Assembly (NCBI GenBank): GCA_034509735.1
Contig: JACGWO010000002.1
Location: forward strand, 50,217,115 to 50,281,114
From: Sesamum alatum
Lineage: Eukaryota > Streptophyta > Magnoliopsida > Lamiales > Pedaliaceae
DNA length: 64,000 nt
Direction of reading: 5' to 3'
In this document: one piece after another, positions 15,378 through 27,759 of the stretch
Layout of the letters: every line of letters starts with the position of its first letter
How positions within the stretch are numbered: the first letter of the stretch is position 1
Position numbers and translations under genes: made by a program
Notes under the pieces: model-generated
What the model was told of the DNA's origin: nothing
Databases searched by the model: none
Seen by the model: only the letters and a program-made list of their open reading frames with translations

Positions 15378-15382
15378 CCTTG

Positions 15383-15409
15383 CTAGACAATATTGATGGA
15401 GTTATGCAT
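15383..15409 (-). promoter_or_regulatory. uORF in the EMF2-like 5' UTR (8 codons plus stop)
   Basis: The last 5' UTR exon (acceptor after 15454, exon from 15453) contains an ATG followed by seven codons and TAG. The stop ends 5 nt before the main start codon at 15377 and is in a different frame. So short a gap makes efficient reinitiation unlikely, so leaky scanning would be needed. Whether the uORF lowers translation is inference. Confidence 0.6.
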
Positions 15410-15665
15410 AGCTCTAAGATTTCCTCCCAAGTTTCCAAACAAAAATCTAGAACCTGAAACCAGCACCCACAATTGAAACCCTCGACATTCAATGACAAAT
15501 CAAAGTTGAAAAAAAAATCCGAGTACTTACGGTTGAATTGAAAATATTAACCCTAGATACATGCATAAAGCAATAGGATCTACAATTCACAGCTGAAATA
15601 ATACAGAAAAAACTTAAATAGAAGATAACGCCTATCAAAAAACTAAGCAAAGATCGTAAACTCAC

Positions 15666-15960
15666 CGAGATTGACGATCAAAAGCCCTAATTGGCTATTC
15701 CTTCCAGGAGTAAATACAGCTGAAGCTTCACTTCAAAAGAAAAACACAACAAAAGCTTCGAGCGTCAACAAACCAATTCGCTTATTCGATTTACCAAGTG
15801 AATCCGTATACGCAACATAGATACATTGGCGTATTATACGGATACATATACATGTATACGCAATCGTAGAGAGAGAAAGAGAGGTGTATTACCGAGTTGA
15901 CTCGCGTTAGCTGAGATGAACAGTATATGCCCTGACAATGGTGCGTTTGTCCGTACTCGG
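15666..15960 (-). other. EMF2-like first 5' UTR exon (start approximate)
   Basis: A GTGAG donor sits at 15661-15665 and a pyrimidine-rich acceptor (TTTCAG) lies at 15454-15459, so the leader is probably split by an intron of about 210 bp. The upstream limit is inferred from the TATA box near 15985-15992. It is not visible directly. Confidence 0.5.
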
Positions 15961-15984
15961 CTTTTTGGCCGCAATTTTCTAGCT

Positions 15985-15992
15985 CTTTTATA
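15985..15992 (-). promoter_or_regulatory. TATA box for the EMF2-like gene
   Basis: TATAAAAG on the minus strand, about 30 bp upstream of the inferred transcription start. It is the only good TATA match in the 250 bp before the first UTR donor. Confidence 0.45.
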
Positions 15993-15999
15993 ATTGGGG

Positions 16000-17816
16000 G
16001 AAAAAAGCAGATAAAAATAATTTTCTTTCATTTTTGATTTTTTGTCAAAATAAAATTCTGACAATATTAAATTTTAATAATATTAGGAGACACATTAAAT
16101 GCTGTTTTTCCTTTTCATTTTAAATATAGAGCTTCGTATAATATTTTTTTATTAGTCAGTTCTCAGCGATTTAGCGATGATTCATTTTTAGTTTATAGTT
16201 CAAATAAATGCAAAGGTAAGAAAAAAATCGATTGACCTGCAATAAGTTAATTTGAGTAAATATGATTTTTTTTATTTAATTTTTTTTATTAATATCAATA
16301 AATTCGTTAAATTTTGACTAATTAAGAAATATATTTATTAGACAAAAGCAAACATAAGGGTTTAAACATAATTTCTCAAATAATTGGGGTCTATGTATAA
16401 CTACACCAAAACTCAAGAGAGACGTTGTAATTATCCTTTTTTTTATCTATAGCTCAAATAAATGCAATGTGTTCAATTTTGGAAACATACTAAGTGTTGA
16501 TTTTATAAAATTTAAATATATATATATATATATGTGTGTGTGCCACTTTACATTTTATTTTTGCAATTAATATTGGGGTGGAGTCAGGTATTTTATTCTA
16601 TTGAAATTCGAAATTTTCTAAATTTATCTTTGAGTTTGCTCGAAAAGAAGTGGTCAAATAAATTCAAACCAGTCATTAATCAATATAAGATGAAAGTGAT
16701 GTTGATTAACATACAGGGTTTCCACTTCATTTAAAGGCATTAGTAGACCAAACATATATTACAATTTAAATTGCAAAATAACAATTAGGTGATTATATTT
16801 ACTCCCCACAATATACCGTCTGTTATTTCTGCTTTTTGAATTATTCACATACATTCATGTAAAATGTCAACATCATAATACGAATTTTTTTACAGTCAAA
16901 GTGTGATTTTGATAATTATGGTAAAAATGAAGGTGAATTGTCTAAACAAAATCATGAATTAGAGGGCAAAAATGAAATTACCCGTAACATTTATTGCATT
17001 TGGAAAAGTTGGTAGTCGAGCGAGGAGTCATCTCATATTCACGCCATAACTTTCAAATTTGGGCCTAAGATGGGCAATTTCATTTTGTTACTTTACTTTT
17101 CCAGTTTCTACCTTAGAAATAGGGGACTAAGATGATACACCATAAAAATAATTTTGCAACACGATTCCAAATTCACTATTCATACGAGGCGTTTCTAGTG
17201 ATTATTCATAATTTCATATGTCTTCTTCAAGGCAATTAAACATGCCATCCAAGAAAACAAATATGCCTCGCCACACATTTTCCCTGTACACAAGCTCTTT
17301 TATTGAAGTGGCTGATTCTCACACGCAATATAACCCTATAGCGTCTGATGATCAATGCCTAGGCAACTAGGACAAAATGACATCTCTGCCTCATATTTTC
17401 CGTTCAATTGCCAATGTACAACATCATGATCACATAAACCATACATCCAATCCATCGCAAGTAAGCAATATATTTGAAGATTATCAATTGCAGAGATTTA
17501 TATATAATGCAAAAGAAAGACACCATATTACATAATTTTCCTAACGGGCCACATCTTTTTGAAAAGGTGGTTTAACCCGATATGGCATCACTACCAGTCG
17601 ACACAACTAAGGGAAAGAAAAGCATAATAAAAACAATACTATTAAAATAAGCAATCCTTCTGTGATTTGTACAGGACATTTAGGAATAACATATAATTCA
17701 AAGAATGGAACTAATATAAGGAGCCAGAACAGAAAGGCTTCGCCATTCGTGGTCAGTCTACTTGCCCAACAGAGAGGGTGGGAAGTACACCATCTCGAAG
17801 GATCCATTGCAGACCA
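16000..17816. other. Intergenic region between the EMF2-like and RABD2-like genes
   Basis: AT-rich, with no supported exon. It contains a TA/TG microsatellite near 16518-16543, a truncated foldback element (16240-16440) and the presumed 3' UTR of the RAB gene up to 17816. Confidence 0.5.
16240..16440. repeat. Truncated copy of the element found in OR intron 7
   Basis: Shares, in the same order, blocks with 41580-41783: CTGCAATAAG, ATATCAA.AAATTC, AAATTTTGACTAA, TATTTAT..GACAAA and a TTGTAATTAT end. Only this half is present, so it looks like a decayed or deleted copy. Confidence 0.45.
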
Positions 17817-20800
17817 CTAAGAGCAGCAGCCGCTCTTCTGGGCAACAGGTTGACCACGGATCTGCACACTAGGTGGTCTCGCATTGTTCAATGCAGGCTG
17901 ACTTGCCATCCTGCAGTTTATGAGAAAAAATAAGTTTTAAAAAAAATGTTTAGTAAAGAGGACCCAATAAAGGTCAACACAGATTTTTTTTAAAAAAAGG
18001 TCATGACAAGGAAGAGTGATGAAATATGCAATTCAAAATGAAAAAAAGAAATTACACCCGGAAAAGGAAACAAGCAAAAAAATAGAAGCAAACCTGTTCT
18101 TAATGTCAGCGGCCATAGCCATGAAAGCCTGTTCGACATTAGTGGCATTTTTTGCACTTGTCTCCATGAATGGAATGCCAATTTCATCGGCGAATGCCTT
18201 TTACAACAGCAACCAATGTATTTCAGCTACACTTTCACTCAAGCAATGACACATATGTAATCTAATAAGAATTTCTACCTTTGCTGATTCATATGACACG
18301 GCTCTTTTATCCGCAAGGTCAGACTTGTTTCCAACCAGAAGCTTGTTTACACTTTCACTAGCATATCGATCAATTTCACTCAACCATTGCTTGACATTGT
18401 TAAAGCTCTCTTGATCTGTAATGTCATATACTATCTGCCAGAAATTGCAAGCAAGTCGAGGATATATTTCAAAACACATACTAAATTGCATATTGAAGGT
18501 AAAACTACAGGAAAGAAACTTACTATAATGCCATGAGCCCCACGGTAGTAGCTACTAGTTATAGTTCTGAATCGTTCTTGCCCAGCAGTATCCCACTGCA
18601 AGCAGAAAGGGTAAAAGTAAATGTCAACAAAACCGCGCTCCATAAAATTCCATCACAAGGGAAAACTTTGCTGGAATTAAACGGCACTCAAGTATCCACA
18701 TCATTCAGAAGTATGAGATGAAAAGACAATTTTAATATTCAAGAGCAAACAGACTGCAAACAAACAACAAAGTCATAAACAGAATAGACAAAATCACTGC
18801 AAATAAATGTTAATACATGCAAGCACACCAAAAGAACCATTTCTTGGAAACAATTAGTGAATAACTCTGGCAGGCTAGCAAAATCATTTTGCTAGTTGGA
18901 GAGTGAAAGAGCTAATGACAACCGTATACAATCACTATTCATTATTGTAGCAGTTAGATAATTGAAAATAATTTTACCTGGAAATAACACAAGACACAAG
19001 GATATAAAATTTAATGATATTAACGTTATTCCAAAAGACTTCTCATTGCACATTGGAGGATAAGGATTCCCAATATTACCAAATTCAGATTTTTTATCAA
19101 TGACAAAACAATAAACTTATCCCATTTCTTAAAAAATTGACATGAATGGATGTCAAATTTTAATCTCCAACAACACTGACCAGGTAAAAGACCAAGTGTC
19201 AAATTCTCTTATCAAGAGAAAGTTGAGAAACAACAAAAAGATCCAGAGGCAATGTCATATTATAAAATTCACTATAGGAGCAAAATTGTTCAACCAACAA
19301 AAGTACTTACAATCTGAAGTTTAATAGTCTTCCCATCTTGCTCCACAGTTCGAATTTTCTGTAGAAGTAGAAACATAGCCAGAACTCAGAATTATCATTA
19401 TACTTATGTCAGGTAATACTTAAACACAATAACTTAAGCCTTACAAAGTCAACACCAATTGTGCTGATGTAACTGTCGAGGTATGAATCGTCCTGTACCA
19501 GAAAGGATAATAAAAGTGAGTAAGTTCCCTACATTTCACCAAAAACTCTCAACACTTAGTGAGAGAACATGGTGAATCAGCCGAAAGCTTAACATTTCTC
19601 GTAATGAGTTCTAAACTAAAATAGTTGCATTTAAGTCTATACAAAATTAGGAAAAACTTATGGAAAATGTGTTGGTCAAACTAACAGAAATCTTTCGATT
19701 ACTTTCTCACTTTGTTATTTGGCTGGATGGTTCTCAATTGATGCTACTCAAATGCAAAAAATGTAAAGTTATTTTCATCTTACAGAGAAATGTAGGAATG
19801 AACCAACTGCAGCATACTGCATTTTCAGAGGTACTACACATGACATGCTATTATTACATATATGTTGAACACATGATAAAACAACATGATCTAAAAATAA
19901 CAATGATCCTCCTCGATGAAACGCAGTTATGGAATCAAAGCAAGAGCAGTCACGCCATTCTGTTGAAGATCACCCTTACCAATCTTCTAACCTTGCTTCA
20001 ATGCATGCTGCTGTTTTTTAATATACCTAACTTGTGCCATATTGCTACCATCACATATAGCCTTATGTTTTGCATGCTTAAATTTGGACGATCTCTTGTA
20101 ACATCTTTCCCATTTTTTCCCCTTTATGTGTGCATACATGAGGACATCCTAATCTCATATGCATTGAAAAACTTATTACAACAACCACAATCAAGCAAAA
20201 TGGAGAGCCTTACAGCAAATCTCAGCAGAATACATGACTTGCCAACACCTGAATCTCCAATTAAAAGAAGTTTGAACAAGTAGTCACTGTAAGATACAAC
20301 ATCAAATGCCAAATGAGTTACATAATATCATTCCAGATGCCAAAAAGTACATCATAATGTAATTCCAGCTGTTGCCAAATATAAAAGTCTTCTAACGGTA
20401 TGCACCACTTCAAATAAACGGACATAAACAGATACTTCTATAGTTATTAGTTTGATAGCTGAGTCACTGAGTGTGTGGTGGGTATATTATTGTAGTCCAT
20501 TATAGCAAAGAGATTTACGGCTGCTTCTAGCACAAAATCACAGAAAGCTAGGATTAACCAGCATAAGTGGTAATTCACTGAATATTAATTTCACGAGCCA
20601 CAAGTCCTACCTAAAACAAATTCTGTATCTGCAACCTCCCTATGCAGAACACAATACACTGATCTACCCAATTGTTCTATAAGAGCGTAAGAGTGAACGA
20701 CAGACGTAATCAAAATTGAATTAAAGAAGCAAACAAACCAACTTGTACCCCACAAGCAGTATGAGTAACTAAAACTAGGGTATCAGATATCAACCTAGAA

Positions 20801-21191
20801 CTAGTTTAACTTCAGGATCACATAGATCCCCAATATTGAAAAGAAAAACCAAAATACGTTTTGATCATTCAAATAACAGTTCATATACTTTGTGCCAAAA
20901 CAGATAGACACGAACAAACGGACACAGCCAACAATGTTAACAAATTATTAATTCTAAAAACGAAAGAAATACGGATTTGCGATCAGACAATATCAAATTA
21001 GCGGATCTAACAACATTGAATCAATGAGGGGAAAAACAGGATTCGCAGCGTCCCAACCATCACTGATGTGGATCTATCAAATTCACAGGTATCACCAAAA
21101 AAATTCCAATTCTGAAAAAACACTCGAACAATTTTATGCTTTCATCTCCATCAGATGTAAGGATATGAGAGATTTACTATTCGGGAGTCAT
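17817..21191 (-). CDS. RABD2: Ras-related small GTPase, RAB1/RABD2 type
   Basis: Membrane-bound GTPase that drives ER-to-Golgi vesicle transport. Eight exons join in frame to 202 aa: 21178-21191, 20214-20286, 19445-19492, 19311-19358, 18524-18595, 18279-18434, 18094-18197, 17817-17910. The start [18 protein letters not shown] is typical of plant RAB1 proteins. Visible motifs are the P-loop GDSGVGKS (15-22), switch [17 protein letters not shown] for motif G3, GNKSD for G4 and ETSAKN for G5. The C-terminus ends SGCCS, a double-cysteine geranylgeranylation site of XCCX form, one residue shorter than the usual CCSS. The first exon encodes only the first four residues and part of the fifth; the 1.0 kb first intron is regulatory in position. 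The RABD2 rather than RABD1 assignment rests on switch-region and tail similarity. Confidence 0.95.
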
Positions 21192-22768
21192 GATCGGATG
21201 CGATGATTCGGCGGTGGGGGAGCCGGAATACCCTCCTCCCGACGGACGGAGATCGTTTGCGACACGGAAACGGGGTCGGAGGAGTTGACCGTGTTGACGG
21301 AGAGAGCAATTGTGATTAATGAAACAAAAATTAGAAATGAGAGCCAGATAGAATCTTCCGTATAAATATACGTGTAGAAGGCCGACACCGTAGGAGTGGT
21401 GAAGAGTTGTGGGAAAGTGACCCTGTGTTTTACTATAATTACATGGGCACCCCAGAAACAATTGTCATGCTAGGCTAATCTCATTTTTACTATTTTTAAA
21501 TATTGTCATGCTATTTTAATTAACTGATATTCTGAATTAAATTTAAAATAGTATTTCTTCGGTATTAAATACAATATTTTAAATTATAATTTTAATTTTA
21601 ATAATACATTCTCTTTTAAAATGTTGATCCGACATCACTAATTTTCAATCACTCTTTTTAAGGGAAATATGATTTTTCATGTTTTAGAATATTAAAAAAT
21701 AAAATTATTGAAATTCAAGAGTTTACTATGGTATTTTGAAAAATTGGTGTAGTAATTTATTAATGTACCTAATAAACAATTTAATTTTGTATAATACTAC
21801 TTTTTATAAATCTCTTTTGAAAGCGTGTATTATTTATAATTGAAAAATACATATTCAATATTTTGATATGTCAATAACTACCTTTTAATTATACTAATTT
21901 GTATTCCTTTTTCTTTGTACAATCCCAATATTTAGATATAAGTTTTGTATAATTCAAAAATCAAAACACTATATTCCCCTAAATTTATGGATTAATGCAC
22001 TCAAGGACTTAAGGTAAGATTGTTTCTTATTAGTCATAATAATTATATGCATTTTACAACCTATTATCATAACTTATATATTGTTTACTAAAACAATGCG
22101 ACGTGATCTAATAAAAACGGTATTTAAAAGATAAAAATACCACTTATAAAATTTTAAATGCCATAATATTGTTGAGATCCACACAGTATTACGATTTGAA
22201 CCGACCCGATATCTCAAATTTATTATCCTTGATCATTAAACATTAAGTGACAAAAATTTCAATACGTGAAATCCATATTTGGGCCTATAAATATTATAGA
22301 GTCGTTTGGACCCAAGGTATATTTTTTTAGAAAATATTTTTTATTTTTCTCTCAATCCCACGCTCAAACTAATTTAAGCATTGAAAAATTTTAATTAAAG
22401 ATCCCAAATAAGCCTAATATTTTCCCATTTTATCATATTTCGAACACATTATCAAATCGAACTAATACCAAGGTCCCAACCATCTTGAAATCATATCACA
22501 ACAATTTTGCAAAAATTATCCCTAAAAAAAAGATGGTGAAATGTGGCAACAATAATTTTACAAGATCAATTATTTTAATTAGTCTTTACAAAATCAATTA
22601 CTATAAAAATTAACCATATTAGAATTGATTTTTATATAATTAATCATAAATTAAGCCAAACACGCCCTTAGGTCGGTGGAACTACAGCTAAAAAGAAAAT
22701 TTAAAAAAAAAAATAGAGACATTAGAAGTAGACAACGCTTTAGCCCTGCGTCTCACTAAACACCGCCA
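21192..22768. other. Divergent intergenic region between RABD2-like and MAGO
   Basis: Must carry the promoters of two divergently transcribed genes. The RAB leader lies in the less AT-rich 21192-21420. From 21480 to 22700 the sequence is very AT-rich with no ORF of note. A possible diverged transposon remnant spans about 22297-22672: its ends, GTCGTTTGGACCC and a minus-strand GGGCGTGTTTGGCT, resemble each other. Confidence 0.5.
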
Positions 22769-24652
22769 ATGGCAGACGGAGGGGACGACGGCGAATTCTA
22801 CCTGCGATACTACGTCGGTCACAAAGGCAAATTCGGCCATGAATTCTTAGAATTCGAGTTCCGACCCGACGGCAAGCTCCGATATGCCAACAATTCCAAC
22901 TACAAGAACGACACTATGATTCGCAAAGAGATCTTCCTCACCCCTGCCGTACTCAAGGAGTGCCGCCGTATCGTCTCTGATTCAGAGGTAGCAACTCATC
23001 CGACTTCTTCTTGACCGTTGTTTTCATGATTAGGGTTTCGAATGGTGAAAATGATTGGGAAATTTTATTTTTTGTGGTCCAGATAATGAAGGAAGATGAC
23101 AACAATTGGCCGGAGCCAGATCGAGTTGGGAGGCAGGAGCTGGAGATTGTTATGGGGAATGAGCATATTTCTTTTACGACTTCGAAGATTGGTTCGCTTA
23201 TGGATGTTCAGACTAGTAAAGATCCTGAGGGCTTGCGCATTTTTTACTATCTGGTTCAGGTATAGTTGTTTTCTCATTTGAATCTAATATAGTTGTTTTA
23301 TTCACGAATGGTATCAAGGTGGGTTGAAATGATACCAGAACTTAATTCTGTTCCATGATTTTAGTCATGCTGGTTACTGTGTTTAGCTTGAAAATTTCTG
23401 TTGATAATTGATCATTATGTTGGGGTTTTTTCGGAATTTAGGAATTTATTCAGGTGGGACGTCAGGAAAAAGGAAGAGAAGAATCTTTCAAGCTTGCTTT
23501 TATGTCTTTGCTAATTCATGTAAATAATCTGAGAATTATTTTGATCTTCAATTTCTTGAGTAAGTTCCTAGAAAGACTGGATTGGATTTATATAGTTGTA
23601 TAACAAAACAAACGGAAAATGTTAGCAAAGATCTTTTCATATTAAGAACAGCTAGAGCTAAAGCTTTGTTCTTTCACTATTTCGTCTAACTTCTGCAATG
23701 TGTTATGTGCCATCAACTAATGATATGCATCTACTAAGAGAGATGGAGATGATGGGGTATGGGCTTTATTTGGTTAGATGTAGTTGCTTTCAAATTGATA
23801 ATTGATGTTCAAGACAATCATAATGATCAATTATAAACAGAAAATTTGATTGTTTAGATAACTTCCCCTTTTAGGTGTCTGGATCACGTGCTCCACTTTA
23901 TTTGGCATCAAGGTGTTTGATTTAAAGTTTACGAGTGTCCCTACAGCTATCGAATGCTAAAATCGATCACTCATTGCACTTGGAAATTAACACCTTAATC
24001 TCCCTCAGGGCCTGATAAGGAGACACCTATAGATTGGAGTTTAAGCCTGGTAGAAAAAACTGGATCATTGTTAACTTTATCATGGCTTAGACATTTATGA
24101 TGTTAATCCTGGCTACAGAGCTGGCACAAAAGAACGATGCTGAGAAGTGTTCACCCTTTCCCCACCCACCAACATAATTGTTCCCTTGAAACCAGTAGAT
24201 AACTTTGCATACTATTGGAAGCTGTTCAGGACCTTTACAAATCATGAGATGATGTAAGAAGAATGAGGCAATCCTTCCCAAGTGACCAATACTGCATTCT
24301 AAATCAATCAAGCATGCATTTTTGCTGCATGAATATCTGAATGTTGGATGAATTCTTGGATGAGAATATTCTGTGTGCAGCATTTTGTATGTGATTGCAA
24401 CTGGTTATCTCTAATATGATTTGTAGTCTGTACATTTTCTTATCATCTTTCTGTTACTCCCTGAAGCAGCATAATAACAAATTCATTGCCTTCAAATAAT
24501 AATTTCATTGAACTTGTTCATCAGATGAGGTTACAAGTGTTCACTTAATTCAGGATCAATAAAAGATGTTTACGGGTCTTTGGTTTTTGCAGGATCTGAA
24601 ATGTTTCGTATTCTCTTTAATCTCACTACACTTCAAGATCAAACCCATATGA
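22769..24652 (+). CDS. MAGO: Mago nashi homologue, exon junction complex core
   Basis: Partner of Y14 in the exon junction complex, which is deposited on spliced mRNA in the nucleus and acts in mRNA surveillance and localisation. Three exons, 22769-22987, 23083-23259 and 24593-24652, give 151 aa, the usual family length. Residues can be followed along the whole family: [20 protein letters not shown] near the start, [17 protein letters not shown], then [28 protein letters not shown] and [13 protein letters not shown], ending HFKIKPI. All junctions are phase 0 GT-AG. The last exon carries only 19 codons after a 1.3 kb intron, so simple ORF calling would miss it. Confidence 0.97.
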
Positions 24653-25652
24653 GGAAGGTAAAAGGTGCTACAGAGTTATTAACGCTGTGATCCGAACTTT
24701 TACCTTCTCTTTCAGACATCATTTTCCAATTCTTGAATTGTTTGTGATTTGGTTTGAGGAAGTTGTGAGGAAGCTGATTTGACTGCCGTTGTATTCTGAA
24801 TTGGCCGTTGGAACTATACTTCACAAATTCTTACCTCTGTTTCTCAAAAAAGATGTAGAGGTTTCGCCTTCAATGTGTCAACCCAGTTCTCACGTGGATT
24901 ACTTTAATTTTCTTGCGAGTAGTCGACTCGTTTTCATGTATTCTGAGCTTAAAAGATCGCGTAATTTTAGCATCACGGACATGCCATTGTAATTTGATTG
25001 CTTTTGTTTCAAATTTATCTGTCCCTATTGTTCTTGAAGTAAATACGGCTGAAAACAAATGAAGTTATGAACATTTCAATAGAAAGGAAAGAGGGCCAAA
25101 CTTTACTAAATCCCAATAGCACAACACAACCAAAAATTGTCATACTTATTGAATTTATACTGACCCCATAATCATATAATCAACGGAGATCAGAAACGAA
25201 TATAATAACATATATCTACATGTATTAATGTATATATATATATATATCGAATATTCAAACAAAATACATGGAACTGGAAAAAAAATTCATTATAGAGAGT
25301 CCAAGCCTCTTATTGACAACAATGTCAAGAAACAATTTCTTCCTAACGAACATGGTGTCTTAAACCAGTCCAAACCATCTACATAAGCTGATGTCTCGTC
25401 TTATATCCTACTTTACACGCATATATATATACATACACTACGTCCACTGTAATATGCACATATCGTCTACATACAAGTAAAATACAAGATATGCAGTCGC
25501 ATCTCTATATAACCTACGTACCACATATGTAGAATTTACATGCACTATACATTTAAAAGAAAATATTTTGTGCGTATTTCTATATATACGTGGAATACAA
25601 GATACAGTGAAATAATAGAAGATCTGAACTGGAATTCGACACCCCAGTTAGG
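24653..25652. other. Convergent intergenic region, MAGO and CYCU4 3' ends
   Basis: Holds the two 3' UTRs. A TA microsatellite lies near 25230-25248, and TATATA- and TACGTA-rich sequence runs through 25190-25620. No further gene is seen. Confidence 0.5.
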
Positions 25653-27719
25653 CTAAACTGCAAGTTGTTGTTGGTGTGTGGTTCCATCCTCTTTTATGCA
25701 AAAATGAGGTGTTTCTGGTAGTGCAAGAATTAGGGCAGAAGGTAGTGGTAGATTAAGTGGAGGAGATTGCAGCAGCATTTCTCTTTGGAGGAAAGAAGAG
25801 TAGGTTTGGAATGTGGATGGAGACACATTTAGTTGGAATCCTAACCCAAACAAGAAGTCCATTTCAAGAAGGTTCATTTCTGCTGTGCTGATTCCTCCTA
25901 CTTTCGCATAGTAAGCATTGTTGTAAAATCTGCAGGGAAAAAATAACACACAAGAGGATAAGTAATTAGAGAAAACATATTATAAAGTTGAGAATTAGAT
26001 ATTGTATATTATGAAAAGTTCTTTTTTTTATCGTGGTTCTGTTCGTAATAAAGTAAAGTCTGCACCGTGATAAATTTTATTAAAGGGTAAGATTTTATAA
26101 ACGTGGCGTGTGTATGTTGAATGGACTGAAAGATGAAATAAATTTTAGGATCGAGAGTCCAATTACCAAGCTAACTGCTTCTAACAATTGGCAGGGATTA
26201 CAAATTTGATTTCTTTTTTTTTTTTTTGGGTCCAAAAAATGATTACTATTTTTAGTAATGTCTCAGCTCTGACAAGAAAACAAAACAAAAGAAACAAGAA
26301 TTTGAAAACTGCATATGTAAATTGGATTGAGAATTTATGGAAAAAATGAAGTGTAAAAATAATTTAAAAAAAAGAAAAAACAATTTTTTCTTTCTCCAGT
26401 AAAAGAAAAATAAAAGAAATAAATACAAAACACTTTCTCCAGTAAGGCTAAAAGATGCTCATATCCAAATAATTGCACCAGAATTATTAATTAGGGTAAA
26501 TTACGGTCATTTCTCTCGAGATTTGACATAATTACAAACATTCATTGTTGTTTGAAAATTTTAAATAACCCCAAAAGAAAGATAATTATGTAGCCCATAA
26601 ACAGTGAGAAGAAATTACTATTTTACCTATGCTGAATTTTAAAAAATATTTGAAATATATAAAATTATGACGGAGGGTAAAGTAAATAATCTATAGGGGG
26701 CATTAATTCATAACAATCTTTTAGAACATTTTAAAAAATATATAAAATTATAACTCATAATCCAAAATGATATTTTGGTCAATTCACCACAAAAATATAT
26801 GAAAACCTAATGGAGGCTACCGAAATGGGCTCGTTATTCAACGGACGTTAAAATTAGAGGGTATCTACAAATTTTCAAATAACAATGAGGTACTTGTAAA
26901 TATGTGGAACCTTAGACGAGGTGATTGCAATTTACCCTATCAATTATGCATGTTGCATCATTAATCAAAAGTAGGGGAAATTGCAATTTTAGTCCCATAA
27001 ACATGGGGAGCGACAAGTTTAGTCTTGAACCAATTTATTTTGGCAATTTTGGTTGTTTTTAAATAACTTCGCACATTGAGGAAAAAAACAACCAGAAAAG
27101 TACACATGACCAGCTTAATTTGGTGCATTTTTCCCCAATCATTTCTAGCAAATTCCGGCCATTTATGTACCTTTAAAATTACAAGACAAAATTGCAAAAA
27201 TAAATTCGTACAAGATTAAAATTGCTACCTCCTCATATTTACAAAACTAAAATTGCAATTTTCCCATCAAAAGAAAAAGAAAAAAGAACCATTTTTTTAA
27301 ATTTCTTTCTTGGTTTTTTTTTTCATTATTGTGAAAGAAAATTGAAGAGGTAATTAAATTAAGAATGAAGAAAAAAGAACTCACATGTCATCCATGAACT
27401 TAGCAGAAAGCAAGACGCTGGCAATGAGGAGGCGATGAACAGTGAAAGAAGTGATGGGCAAAAGTGGCTGTTTCTGCACAAACCTATCAATGTAAATATA
27501 CGCCACCACGAAGCACGACGGGCTGCACTTTGCGTACTTGTAGATCCTCTCCATATAGCACAGAATTGAGATTGTCGGCCGTGTCAGCCCATGAAATATC
27601 GACGTCTTCTGCGTTTGCAACGGGACACCGAACACGTCGTTGGATTCTGCAATCCTTTGCAGAAACGATGACAGGTATTTTATCACATTGTTCATAACAT
27701 CACAACTTTCCAATTCCAT
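25653..27719 (-). CDS. CYCU4: U-type (P-type) cyclin, CYCU4 group
   Basis: Small plant cyclin of the PHO80-like group, thought to bind CDKA and link nutrient or hormone state to division. Two exons, 27385-27719 and 25653-25929, join at D-D-I-F-Y to give 203 aa. Family marks are SIFHGLTRPTISI, ERIYKYAKCSPSCFVVAY, DRFVQKQP, the cyclin-box end FYNNAYYAKVGGIS, EMNLLEMDFLFGLGF, and a QQQLAV C-terminus as in Arabidopsis CYCU4 proteins. The intron falls inside the cyclin box, as in relatives. It is 1.46 kb and carries two foldback elements. The exact member (CYCU4;1, 4;2 or 4;3) cannot be told from sequence alone. Confidence 0.92.
26494..26937. repeat. GGGTAAATTAC-terminus foldback element in the CYCU4 intron
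   Basis: Starts GGGTAAATTACGGTCA and ends in the inverse, GCAATTTACCC. The inner arms are also complementary (TTTGACATAATTAC near the left end against a diverged copy at the right). No transposase coding capacity. Confidence 0.6.
26972..27265. repeat. Foldback element with an 8-bp direct-repeat flank (CYCU4 intron)
   Basis: Termini GGGGAAATTGCAATTTTAG and, inverted at the right, CTAAAATTGCAATTTTCCC. An exact 8-bp direct repeat ATCAAAAG flanks it at 26964-26971 and 27266-27273, as expected for a target-site duplication. Eight bases would fit a hAT-type non-autonomous element. Confidence 0.65.
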
Positions 27720-27727
27720 TATAATAA

Positions 27728-27759
<32 letters not shown>

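Noticed and set aside
19660..20283. A 207-codon plus-strand ORF as a gene
   Set aside because: It runs antisense through RABD2-like exon 2 and its neighbouring intron, lacks any motif, and is explained by chance openness in AT-rich sequence.
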